Positions 8,550 to 19,100 of a stretch of 64,000 nt of DNA are shown piece after piece. Position 1 is the stretch's first letter, and each line of letters opens with the position of its first letter. This DNA is from Sphingobacteriales bacterium (lineage in GTDB: Bacteria > Bacteroidota > Bacteroidia > Sphingobacteriales > Sphingobacteriaceae), in assembly GCA_004293485.1 (NCBI GenBank), contig RDYW01000034.1:31837-95836 (forward strand), in the 5' to 3' direction. The position numbers were made by a program, and so were the translations under genes. The notes under the pieces are model-generated. The model ran no database searches. It saw only the letters and a list, made by a program, of their open reading frames with translations, and was not told the origin of the DNA.

Positions 8550-11500
8550 AAAATTAATAGATACACTCAAAGAAGTGTTCATGCTCGATAAAGCGGAACT
8601 TGATTTTGGTATATACCGAATCATGAACCAAAAGCGTAAAGACATTGAACAGTTTTTGGAAGTAGATTTAGTGCCACAGGTGCAAAAGGTATTGTCTGAA
8701 AGCCTTTCGGTAGATAAGCAAGCCTTGCAAAAGGAACTAGACGATGCTATAAAATCTGCACAGGCTTTAGGTGCCGACCCAAATAATTTGCCCAAGGTAC
8801 AAGACCTGAAAAAACGATTGGGCGAAGCTGCCGATATGGTAGGCATTGAAAACGAAGTGTTTTCTTTATTGGCAAATTTCTTTAAACGTTATTTCGACAA
8901 TGGTGATTTCATAAGCATGCGTAGGTACAAGAAAGATGTATATGCCATACCCTACGAAGGCGAAGAAGTAAAACTACATTGGGCAAATGCCGACCAGTAT
9001 TATATTAAAACCAGTGAGTATTTTAAGGTATATCGCTTTAAGTTAGCCAATGGCAAAACAGTCGCTTTTGAACTGATTGAAGCCAGCACCGAACAAAACA
9101 ACAACAAAACACAAGGCGATAAAGAAAGACGATTTGCACTTTTTTCTCCCTCTCCTACAGGGGAGGGTCGGGGTGGGGTCAAAAAGGTTTGCGAAACCAT
9201 TGGTGATGAATTTAAAATTTATTTCACCTACGAACCTGCCGACAAAAAAATAAAGCAAAGTGATTTATTGGAACAAGCTTTTGATGCCCTAAAAACCCAA
9301 ATACCACAAGACTTTACAGACCTGTTGAGTTTGCGACCAACTGAAAAAGACAAACAACGCAGCTTGCTGCAAAAGCATTTATTGGACTACACAGCCCGAA
9401 ATACATTTGATTATTTTATACACAAAGATTTAGGCGGCTTCCTTACCCGTGAGCTGGATTTTTATATCAAAAATGAAGTACTGTTTATTGATGACCTGAA
9501 CACGAGAGATGAACAGGAATTTTTAAAACAACTGAGCAAAATAAAAGCCATTAAAAAGATTGGCGAAAAAATTATCGCTTTCTTAGCCCAGTTAGAAAAC
9601 TTCCAAAAGAAACTTTGGCTGAAAAAGAAAATGGTGGTGGAATGTAATTACTGCATTACGCTTGACCGTTTACCAAAAGATTTGTACCCCGAAATACTGA
9701 ACAACCAAGCACAAATACAAGAATGGATAAAACTATTTGCCATTAATGAAATAAAAGCACAAGAAGCAGGTGGTTTATTCCCCGACAATAAAGTAGGATT
9801 TGCCGAGGCTTTTAAAGTCCTCCCCTTTAGGGAGGATTTAGGTGGGGCTCTTGAGTTTTTAAACCAAAACCAATTCTTGGTTTTAGATACTGCTTTTTTT
9901 TCAGAAACCTTTAAATGGAAATTGATTGGCAGCATTGAAAAGTTTGATGAACAGTGCGATGGATTGTTGATTAATTCGGAAAATTTTCAGGCATTGAATC
10001 TATTACAAAAAAGATATGAAGGCCAAGTAAAATGTACTTACATAGATCCACCATACAATACTGGAAATGATGGGTTTACTTACAAGGATAATTTCCAACA
10101 TTCATCATGGTTAAGTATGATGGAAAACCGATTATCCGTAGGCAAAGTATTAATAAGTGATGATGGTGTAATATTTACAAGTATTGATGATAATGAGCAT
10201 AAAAATTTGGTATGTTTAGAAGAAGCTATATTTGGAGAAGATAATTTTGTTTCAAACATTATTTGGCAGAAGAAATATTCGCCTCAAAATGATGCGAAGT
10301 GGTTTTCTGATAATCATGATTTTATAACTTGTTTTGCAAAAAACAAAAATATTTTCAGACCCAATTTATTGGAACGAACAGATGAACAAAATGATAGGTA
10401 TACCAACCGTGATAATGATGCAAGGGGAGAATGGAAATCAAGTGATTTTTCTGTAAAAACATACTCCGCAAATTATGATTATAGTATCACATTACCATCA
10501 GGTAGAACTGTTAATCCTCCCCAAGGAAGATGCTGGCGGACTTCTAAAGAAAACTATCAAAAATTAGTTGAGGATGATAGGATTTGGTTTGGTACTAATG
10601 GAGATAATGTACCATCAATAAAAAGATTTTTGACAGAAGTCAAACAAGGTGTAACTCCTTTGACAATATGGACATACCAAGAAGTTGGACATAATCAAGA
10701 AGGAAGACAAGAACTACTATCAATGGCTAAATCAAGCGATGATGTTTTTGGTACTCCAAAAGTTGTTCGGTTACTCAATAGAGTTGTTTCACTTGGTACA
10801 GATTCTGATTCTATTATCATTGATTACTTCGCAGGTTCAGCAACAACTGGTCACGCAGTGATTAATCTTAATAGAGAAGATGAAGGCAAACGCAAATTTA
10901 TCTTGGTTGAAATGGGAACCTATTTCGATACGGTTACAAAACCCCGAATTCAAAAAGTAGTGTATAGCAAAGACTGGAAAGATGGCAAGCCTTTAAGCCG
11001 TGAAGGCATCAGCCATTGTTTTAAATACATGCGTTTAGAGAGTTATGAAGATACCCTAAACAACTTAGCTTTAAAGCAAACAAAGACACAAGAATTGGCT
11101 TTAGAAATGAACCCCACTTTTAAAGAAGGCTATATGCTCAATTATATGTTGGATGTAGAAGCACAAGACAGTTTGCTCAATTTAGAATGGTTTGTAAATC
11201 CGTTTAACTGCTACTTAAACATTACCAAAAACAATGAGTTGCAACCCACCAAAGTAGATTTGGTTGAAACTTTCAATTACCTGATTGGCTTGGTAGTAGA
11301 AAGCTATGCTGTACCCAAAGATGGTTATATAGTAGTTACGGGCAAGAACCTGGCAGGCGAAAGCATTTTGGTAGTTTGGAGAGATTGCAACCAGCACAAC
11401 AGCACAGCATTAAACCAATTCCTCGAAAAAAGCAAATACAACCCACTCGATAGCGAATACGACCGCATCTACGTAAATGGCGACAACAATATAGAAAACC

Positions 11501-11577
11501 TAAAAACAGGCGATGAACGCTGGAAAGTGGTTTTGATTGAGGAGGAGTTTGGGAAGAGAATGTTTGAAAATAGTTAA
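8536..11577 (+). CDS. Site-specific adenine DNA methyltransferase (Mod-like, beta class)
   Basis: 1013 residues, starting at an ATG 14 bp inside the DUF1016 gene. The target-amino motif DPPY is at residues 504-507 (YIDPPYNTG) and the AdoMet motif FAGS at 765-768 (DYFAGSATTGHAV); this order (motif IV before motif I) is that of beta-class N6-adenine or N4-cytosine methyltransferases such as type III Mod. About 480 N-terminal residues precede the catalytic domain, far longer than classical Mod, and a 200-residue tail follows it. Long enzymes of this kind accompany helicases in DISARM-like arrays. It would methylate host DNA so the island spares it. Two palindromic repeats (9146-9180 and 9817-9850) sit in frame in the N-terminal half, giving peptides such as SPSPTGEGRGG, without breaking the frame. 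Target sequence unknown. Confidence 0.9.
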   Translation: MTNYKKLIDTLKEVFMLDKAELDFGIYRIMNQKRKDIEQFLEVDLVPQVQKVLSESLSVDKQALQKELDDAIKSAQALGADPNNLPKVQDLKKRLGEAADMVGIENEVFSLLANFFKRYFDNGDFISMRRYKKDVYAIPYEGEEVKLHWANADQYYIKTSEYFKVYRFKLANGKTVAFELIEASTEQNNNKTQGDKERRFALFSPSPTGEGRGGVKKVCETIGDEFKIYFTYEPADKKIKQSDLLEQAFDALKTQIPQDFTDLLSLRPTEKDKQRSLLQKHLLDYTARNTFDYFIHKDLGGFLTRELDFYIKNEVLFIDDLNTRDEQEFLKQLSKIKAIKKIGEKIIAFLAQLENFQKKLWLKKKMVVECNYCITLDRLPKDLYPEILNNQAQIQEWIKLFAINEIKAQEAGGLFPDNKVGFAEAFKVLPFREDLGGALEFLNQNQFLVLDTAFFSETFKWKLIGSIEKFDEQCDGLLINSENFQALNLLQKRYEGQVKCTYIDPPYNTGNDGFTYKDNFQHSSWLSMMENRLSVGKVLISDDGVIFTSIDDNEHKNLVCLEEAIFGEDNFVSNIIWQKKYSPQNDAKWFSDNHDFITCFAKNKNIFRPNLLERTDEQNDRYTNRDNDARGEWKSSDFSVKTYSANYDYSITLPSGRTVNPPQGRCWRTSKENYQKLVEDDRIWFGTNGDNVPSIKRFLTEVKQGVTPLTIWTYQEVGHNQEGRQELLSMAKSSDDVFGTPKVVRLLNRVVSLGTDSDSIIIDYFAGSATTGHAVINLNREDEGKRKFILVEMGTYFDTVTKPRIQKVVYSKDWKDGKPLSREGISHCFKYMRLESYEDTLNNLALKQTKTQELALEMNPTFKEGYMLNYMLDVEAQDSLLNLEWFVNPFNCYLNITKNNELQPTKVDLVETFNYLIGLVVESYAVPKDGYIVVTGKNLAGESILVVWRDCNQHNSTALNQFLEKSKYNPLDSEYDRIYVNGDNNIENLKTGDERWKVVLIEEEFGKRMFENS
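9146..9180 (+). repeat. Palindromic C/G-rich repeat inside the methyltransferase gene, copy 1
   Basis: A pyrimidine-rich arm (ccctctcc, 9148-9155), a short ctaca-type loop and a purine-rich arm (ggggaggg, from 9160) are followed by a GGGGTGGGG tail. This is a strong strand-composition switch in an AT-rich gene. It encodes SPSPTGEGRGG in frame and shares its architecture and tail with the copy at 9817-9850. Confidence 0.75.
9817..9850 (+). repeat. Palindromic C/G-rich repeat inside the methyltransferase gene, copy 2
   Basis: The stem tcctccc (9818-9824) and gggagga (9830-9836) is perfect around a cttta loop and is followed by taggtggggctc. It is in frame with the host gene (VLPFREDLGGA). The same C-rich/loop/G-rich/GGTGGGG layout as 9146-9180 suggests one repeat family. 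Confidence 0.72.
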
Positions 11578-11588
11578 AGAGAAAACAC

Positions 11589-12692
11589 ATGTCAAATATA
11601 AAATTAAATTCCTTTACCATTAAAGGATACAAAACGATAAAGTCAATAGAAAACTTTGAGCCAAGGCCAATAAACATTTTAATTGGTCCTAATGGTGCAG
11701 GCAAAAGTAACTTCATTTCGTTCTTTAAGTTTTTGAGCTGGATACTAAATTCAGATGGTAAATTGCAAGAGTATGTAGCTTACTTGGGCGGAGCCAACGA
11801 TATTCTGCATGACGGTGCTGATGTAACTAAAAGTATTGATGCAGAAATATCTATCGATACGACTAATGGAGTCAATGAATATAAATTTAGCTTGATGTTT
11901 TCTAAACCCGATAAGCTTGTATTCAAAGAAGAAAAGTATCGTTTTACAAGAAAAAACTTTTCAGGTGAGGCTTCTTGGAGTTCTTGTGGCGTAGGTCATG
12001 AAGAAGCGAAACTTCCTGAAATTACAAGTGCAACAGCAACAACTATTCTTAATTTATTGAGGAAACTAATCGTTTACCAGTTTCATAATACAAGTGATAC
12101 TGCTCCAATGCGTTTGAAATGGTCGCAAGCAGATGGTAGATGGCTGAAACAAAATGGTGAAAACTTGGCAAGCTTTTTATTCAGAATAAAAGAAACAGAA
12201 AAACCATATTACTTGAGAATTGTAAAATACATCAGGCTTGTACTACCTTTTTTTGATGACTTTGTTTTATATCCTGAGTTTGGTCAAATTCTTCTGCGGT
12301 GGAAAGAAAAAGGCACAACAAAAGAGTTTAATGCAGGCCAAGCATCCGATGGTATGCTTAGAACTATTGCATTAATAAGTTTATTGGGTCAAAATCCAAA
12401 AGACCTACCAGCAGTATTGTTTTTAGATGAACCCGAATTGGGCTTGCACCCAAGTGCAATTGATGCTGTAGCAGGTTTAATTAAAGCAGCTTCTTCGCAT
12501 TGCCAGGTTTTTGTTGCTACACAATCAATCAGTCTTGTCAATAATTTTGATTTGGAAGATTTGGTAGTAATTGACCGCAAGGGCAGAAATTCTGTATATC
12601 ACCGCCCTGATTCAGAACACCTTCAAGTCTACTTAGAAGAATTCTCTACAGGACAAATTTGGGAGAAAAATATAATCGGAGGCCGTCCATGA
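11589..12692 (+). CDS. AAA family (AAA_15/AAA_21, OLD/SMC-like) ATPase of the defence operon
   Basis: 367 residues with an N-terminal ABC-type half: Walker A GPNGAGKS at residues 33-40 within a KTIKSIENF...INILIG context, the GQASDGMLRTIAL signature-like segment around 258, Walker B VLFLDEPELGLHP around 276-288, and an ATQS switch (VATQSISLV). It lacks a C-terminal Toprim domain; instead the next gene supplies a DUF4276 protein, and the two overlap by ATGA. ATPase plus DUF4276 pairs recur in phage-defence loci, where the ATPase presumably senses or loads DNA and the partner acts as nuclease (inference). The gap from the methyltransferase gene is 11 bp. Confidence 0.87.
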   Translation: MSNIKLNSFTIKGYKTIKSIENFEPRPINILIGPNGAGKSNFISFFKFLSWILNSDGKLQEYVAYLGGANDILHDGADVTKSIDAEISIDTTNGVNEYKFSLMFSKPDKLVFKEEKYRFTRKNFSGEASWSSCGVGHEEAKLPEITSATATTILNLLRKLIVYQFHNTSDTAPMRLKWSQADGRWLKQNGENLASFLFRIKETEKPYYLRIVKYIRLVLPFFDDFVLYPEFGQILLRWKEKGTTKEFNAGQASDGMLRTIALISLLGQNPKDLPAVLFLDEPELGLHPSAIDAVAGLIKAASSHCQVFVATQSISLVNNFDLEDLVVIDRKGRNSVYHRPDSEHLQVYLEEFSTGQIWEKNIIGGRP

Positions 12693-13372
12693 AAAATTTA
12701 CACATAATAGTAGAAGGAAGCTCTGAGGAAGTCTTTGTAAACGATGTCTTGGTAAAGCACTTTGCAGCATTGGATATTTTTGTTTCTGCCCGAAAAATTA
12801 AAACAGGTTGGGATAGGATAAATAATAAGCCTGCTAAGGGAGGCCTCCTAAAATACATCAAATTCAGAAATGATGTTTTGCGTTGGGTAGAATCAGATAA
12901 CGGCAGAGCAAATACGTTTTATACCAGCTTTATAGATTTATATGCTTTTCCAAAAGACTCAGAGAGTCCTTATACGCAACAAATCCAAAATATAGTTGAT
13001 CCTTATAAAAAAATTGTAGCCTTAGAAACAGCTATTGGTCAAGATATTAATCACCCTACTTTTATTCCTTATGTTCAATTACACGAATTTGAAGCATTAC
13101 TTTTAGTTGACCCAGACAGATTGCTTACAATGTATCCTGATGGACAAAATGGAATTGCAAGACTAAAAAGAGATATAGGCCAAATGAATCCTGAGGAAGT
13201 TAATGATTCCCCACAAACAGCACCTTCTAAACGCATCATTCAATATTTACCCAATTATGAAGGCCAGAAAGCACAAGTTGGTCCATTGGTGGCAGAAGAT
13301 ATTGGCTTAAATTTATTGAGGCAAAAATGCCCGCACTTTAATGAGTGGATTAACAAACTGGAAAACATATAA
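12689..13372 (+). CDS. DUF4276 (Toprim-like) protein, partner of the AAA ATPase
   Basis: 227 residues from the ATG at 12689, chosen because it forms an ATGA overlap with the ATPase stop, follows a cggagg Shine-Dalgarno-like sequence (12677-12682, unusual in Bacteroidota), and begins exactly at the family start (MKNLHIIVEGSSEE). An in-frame ATG ten codons upstream is less likely. The family motifs are visible: IVEGSSEEVFV (Toprim-type Glu), TSFIDLYAFP (Asp-x-Tyr) and YVQLHEFEALL. DUF4276 proteins pair with AAA ATPases in defence islands and are predicted Toprim-fold nucleases. It ends three bases before the TrlF start. Confidence 0.86.
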   Translation: MKNLHIIVEGSSEEVFVNDVLVKHFAALDIFVSARKIKTGWDRINNKPAKGGLLKYIKFRNDVLRWVESDNGRANTFYTSFIDLYAFPKDSESPYTQQIQNIVDPYKKIVALETAIGQDINHPTFIPYVQLHEFEALLLVDPDRLLTMYPDGQNGIARLKRDIGQMNPEEVNDSPQTAPSKRIIQYLPNYEGQKAQVGPLVAEDIGLNLLRQKCPHFNEWINKLENI

Positions 13373-13375
13373 ATT

Positions 13376-16186
13376 ATGGTAGGTACAAAATGGTATAAAT
13401 GTGACTTGCATTTGCATACACCCGCAAGTAAATGTTTTCACGACAGAGAAACTGTTACTCCTGAACAATGGGTACAAGAAGCTATTGATAAAGGTTTAAA
13501 CTGTGTTGCTGTTACCGACCATAATTCTGCGGAATGGGTTGAGTTAATTCAAGCAGAAGCTAAAAAAAAAGGTTTAAATATTTTTCCTGGTGTTGAACTT
13601 ACTTGTAGCGAGGCGAAGGTTCACATTCTTGTTTTATTTGAAATAGGAACAAATAGAAGAACCATTGAGGACTTCATTACACTTTGCAGAATCGATAGTG
13701 CCAAATTTGGCGAACAAGATGCCCATTCTCCTTTATCCGTTGATGAAGTGATTACTGAAGCAACTGGTAAAAATGCTATTTGTATTCCTGCACACATTGA
13801 CGAATATGCAGGAATAGGACAAGTTGCTCATGGGCTAAGAGAAAAGCTTTTTGAAAGTGATTGTTTCTTGGGGGTGCAAGTTGTTCACAAAGAATTTTTG
13901 GTTGAAGAAGGAAAATATAAAAAGCAAGAAGCTCTAATTTCAATCAATAAATATAGAGGTGCAACTGACGAAGAAATTACTTCGGGTAAACTAAAGGTTT
14001 CTGAAGAAAAATTAAAGGAATGGCGTTCACCAGTTCAACAATCATTAAAACACGGCAAAGCAATTTTAACTTTTTCTGATAATCCTCATTCTGAATTTAA
14101 TTCAAAACATGGTTTATGGGGCATGGGTAGAAGATATACTTGGATTAAAATGGATCAGCAACCAAGTTTAGAAAGTTTAAGACAGGCAATGCTTTTACAT
14201 CAATTCAGAATTAAAAATGATTTTGATTGTTCTGACCAACCATATTCAACACCTGACACTTGGATTCAAAGCATAACAATTAAAGAAACAGAACTTTCTA
14301 AAAGTGGTAATGATGTTTTGATAAACTTTAATCCACAAATGAATACTATTATTGGAGGAAGAGGAAGTGGCAAATCATCCATATTGCAATTCCTCAGAGG
14401 AGTGTTTGAAAAAGAAGATGAAATTGATACTTTAACCACAATTAAAACAGAGTTCTCTAATTTCTTCAAAGTTAAAGATAAGAAGAAACAAGGGGTGCTT
14501 AAAGCCGCTTGTAGTATTGAAATACTAATTAACAGAAGATGCGAATTATTTAAAATTTTGTTTACCCAGGAAACACCGATTAAGCATAAAACACAAATAT
14601 TAAAATTCAATGAGATAAGCGGCAACTATGATGACGAACAAAATTTGTCATTTATGAAAATTCTTGATTTCGATATCTTTTCTCAAAAGCAGATTTATGA
14701 AATAGCAAATAATTTAAACTCATTGAGAGACCGAATTGATGTTTCTTCTGCTGATATATTAAAACAGCAAGCTGTTTTAGAGAATAAAAAAGCGGAATAT
14801 ATTAAACAGTCTTCCGCAATAAGAGCACTTAAATTAAAAGTTTCAAAGAAAGATGTTCTTAAATCTGAGATTCAGGATATTGATAGTAAAATCAATAAAG
14901 TAAAGGAAATTGGGATTGAAGGTGAACTTAAAAAAATTCAAGAATTTAATTCAGACAGCTATCAATTTAAAAATTTTGTTGATGGTATCGAATCTGAACA
15001 AGGCCAATTTGATTCTCTAACGGAATCTGTTCGTGGATTAAAATTAAAGCCTGAAGCTTATACGGAAAGCTCAAGGATTATTCTAGAAGGCCTAATTAGT
15101 AATGTGAATAGTGAAATTGAAAAAATTGCTGTTTCATTAGAAAAGGCTAAGACTGATTTTGTAAAACTGAATTCACTTTTAGAAACAGAGTTGAGTGCTA
15201 ATAAATGGAGTGCGGATAAAAGGGAAACAGAAGAATCCTTTGAAAAAAAGAAAGAAACACTAATAGAACAGGGAATAATTAAAATTGAGGAAATTGAAGC
15301 AGATATTAAACTACTTGCGATTAAAAAAAGTGAATTAGAATCAATTGAAAAAATTGAAACTGAAATTACAGAAAAGGAAGCCGCATTAGCAAGTATTAAA
15401 GAACTCTATATTACTGAAAGATTAAAACTAAGTGCTGTTAGGAAAGAGTTTTTAGAAGGGTTACTTTATGATGGGAAGGTACGAGCTAAAGTTAATGGGT
15501 GTAAAGATTTTGAAAACTTAGAAGAACAAATCAGGTTAGTTTTAAGTAGTCCAGAATCATTTGATAAAGATGTTGCTACAATGATAGAGTATTGGTCGGG
15601 TACTGACGTAAAAAGGGCTAACAAGGGTGTTTTTGATATTATCGTTGGAATACATAACGGTACAAATGCAGGGACTGATTTTGATAAAAGATTTATTACA
15701 AAAGTGAAAGGTCTAAATGGTGAATAATTGGATTCTTGTGATTTAATGTTTCCTGAAGATGTTATTCAATTAGAGTACAAAACAAATGCAGGTGTTTGGA
15801 AAGCTTTATCAAATGCTTCCGCTGGACAAAAAACAGCAGCAATACTTACATTGATTTTATCCGAAGGAAATAAACCATTAATTCTTGACCAACCAGAAGA
15901 CGATTTGGACAATTATTTAATTTATGACTTGGTAGTTGACCAATTAAGAAAATCAAAAGAATCGAGACAAATAATTACTGTTACACACAATGCGAACATC
16001 CCAGTAAACGGAGATAGTGAAGTAATAATTGTTATGGATTCGGAAACAAAACATTTAAGCCCTAAACTAATAGGAACTATTGAAGATGATGAAATAAAAA
16101 AAGCCGTTTGTTCAATTATGGAAGGTGGTACAGATGCTTTTAATATGCGTTCCAAACGTTATCAAAATGTAAAAACTAATGGCTAA
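13376..16186 (+). pseudogene. TrlF-type PHP-domain/SMC-like ATPase interrupted by an in-frame TAA
   Basis: One continuous frame of 937 codons is split by TAA at 15725-15727 (codon 784). The upstream part (783 residues) has an N-terminal PHP phosphoesterase domain (DLHLH at 10-14, VTDHNSAEW, PGVELTCSE), Walker A GGRGSGKSS at 327-335 and a long coiled coil (about 440-690). The downstream part (15728-16186, which could start at TTG 15728) holds the matching ABC signature SAGQKT (815-820), Walker B LILDQPEDDLDN (835-846) and VTHN. Neither half has a complete ATPase site. A C-to-T change of CAA to TAA would suffice. It may be a recent nonsense mutation, a sequencing error, stop readthrough, or two peptides that assemble after reinitiation. 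It is the only broken gene of the operon; the next gene overlaps its end by 8 bp. Confidence 0.85.
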
Positions 16187-19100
16187 ATTAAGCTCATCAC
16201 TCGTCCTCAATAAATATATTCTAAATCTGTTTGGCGTAACAGACTTAGAAGCCTTGTCATTGGATTTAAAAGATTCATCACTGGAAGGATATGACGAGAA
16301 TAATATTTCCCATTTACATCATGCTTTAGTTGCAAGGTTTTATAGCAATGCCAATTTGCCGAAAGAATTGCTGTTGCAGTACGACCAGAATATATTTTCA
16401 CACACACAAACCATATCTGAGAAACGTAATGAACCCATCAAATGGAAGTACTTCCAATACATGGCATTGCTTTTTACTGAAATTTATTTAGATAAATACT
16501 TCTCTAACAAAACAGCTTTACAATCGGAACTGAATACTTTTCTCGAATTTAATGATGGTAGAAACGGCAATGATTTTAAAGCCGTTACGGAATTTCAATT
16601 AGAGTCTGTTGTAAACGATTTAAATAAACTGGCTTATTGGAACGCTACGGGTTCGGGCAAAACCTTATTGATGCATATAAATATTTTGCAGTATCGGTAT
16701 TATCTGAAAACGCATAATTTAGAGAAAGGTCTTAATCGAATAATTGTACTTACTCCTAATGAAGGCTTATCCAAACAACATTTGAAAGAGTTTGCTCAAT
16801 CAGGAATGGAAGCGGAATTGTTTGATAAAACTGGTGGTTCATTGTTCGCAGGTCAAAAAATTGAAATTATTGACATACACAAACTAGAGGAAACAAGCGG
16901 CAACAAAACAGTTGCTGTTGAAGCATTTGAAGGCAACAATTTGGTATTAGTTGATGAAGGTCACAGAGGGGCAGGCGGAACAGAGTGGAAAGACAAAAGA
17001 AATCGTTTATGTGAATCAGGTTTTTCATTTGAATATTCAGCAACCTTTGGGCAAGCAGTTCATGCCTTATCGGGTGCAAAACAAAAAGTATTAATTGATG
17101 AGTATGGCAAGGCAACTTTATTTGACTATTCCTATCGTTATTTTTACAATGATGGCTATGGTAAAGATTATCAGATATTAAATCTGAATCAAAATTGGCA
17201 AGAAGGTTACGTTTCATTATATCTTACAGCATGTGTACTTTCATTCTATGAGCAATTATTGGTCTTTAAAGAAAATGGAAAAGAGATAGAACCATTTTTG
17301 ATTGATAAACCCTTAGCCATTTTTGTAGGTGGAAAAGTAACCAAAAGCATCAGTAAAGAAACTGCTTCGGATGTAGTAGAGGTTTTAAAGTTTTTGGAAT
17401 CGTTTGTAAAGAATGATGGACAGTCTATCGAACGCATCAAGTTAATATTAGAAGCCAAAGATGGTTTGAATAATGAAATGGGGCATTCCATTTTTAGAAA
17501 TGCTTTTAAAGAAATTCGCAAGTCTGGTAAAACTGCAAATGTTGTTTTTCAAGATGTATTGAAAGAAGTGTTTAACTCAGAAGTTGCAGGTGCATCACTA
17601 CATATTGACAATTTAAAAGGACAAGATGGTGAAATAGGCTTGCGTATTGGAAATGCTGATTACTTTGGCGTTATCAACGTTGGTGACGACAAAGGTTTAT
17701 TGAAGATTTGTGAAGCCCACAAAATGCTGGTGGATGAAAAGGATTTTTCAACTTCCCTATTTCATGACATCAACAGCAAAGGCAGTAAAGTAAATGTGTT
17801 GATTGGTTCAAAAAAGTTTTCAGAAGGTTGGAGCAGTTGGCGAGTAAGTACAATGGGTTTATTGAATATAGGACGAGGCGAAGGTTCGGAAATTATTCAG
17901 TTGTTCGGCAGAGGCGTTCGTTTAAAAGGCTACAAGTTTTCATTGAAGCGAAGCACCGCTTTAGATGCAAGTTTGCGACCTGCATATATTCCAGAAGTAT
18001 TGCCCATTTTAGAAACCTTAAATATTTTTGGTTTAAGGGCAGACTATATGCAACAGTTTAAAGATTACCTTGAAGAAGAAGGCTTGCCAACCAACGATAA
18101 AAGCAACTGGGAAACTATTGAAATAGGAACCGTACTGCCAACAATTATATCGCTTACCGGCAAAAAATTAAAATACTTAAAAGTAAAAGATGGGATTAAT
18201 TTTAAAAGAGATGTTTTAGTAGATGCTGTTTTAGGCAAAAATTTCTCAATAGTTACATTAGATTGGTATCCAAAAGTAAAAGTCTTAAAAAGTAGCAATC
18301 TTAACAATATTGCACCTATCGTAAATTTAGAACAAAGTAAACTAAACTCCGAAAATCTAGCCTTTCTGGATTGGACAAAAGTATATTTCGACCTTCAACG
18401 ATTTAAAAACGAACGTAGTTGGTACAATGTAAATCTGTCGGTAGAAGCCTTAAAGGATATTATGGCAAACCCAGATTGGTACACACTTTATATCCCTGCC
18501 GAAGAATTGCTTGCAACATCATTTAACAAAGTGCAGCTGTGGCAGGAATTAGTAATTTCTTTGCTAAAATCATTTGTAGAAAAAGTGTACAATTTTCAGA
18601 AAAACGACTACTTCGCCAAAAATTCTGAAGTGGGTATTTTAGATAGTAACAATCCTAACTTTTTTGAGAAATATAATATTGAAGTTCAAAAAGATCAAAA
18701 TCGATTAATTGAAAGCATTACTAAATTAAGAGTTAAGATAAATGATAACGATTTCAAAGAAACATGCAAAATTGACAATGATTTTGAAGCTTTGTTTTCA
18801 GGAATTCATCTATACCAGCCTTTGATTTACATAGATAAAAATAAGTATGAAGAAGTAATCAAAATCCAACCGGTTGCATTAAACAAAGGCGAACGAGATT
18901 TAGTAGAAGACTTGAAGTTATATTTTGAGAGCAACAACGAATTCTTTGCAGACAAACAACTCTTTTTACTTCGCAACATGAGTAAAAAGGGAATTGGCTT
19001 CTTTGAAGCAAACAATTTCTTTCCTGACTTTATCTTATGGCTTGTAATTGGTGACAAACAATACGTTTCATTCATCGACCCAAAAGGACTTAGACAAATT

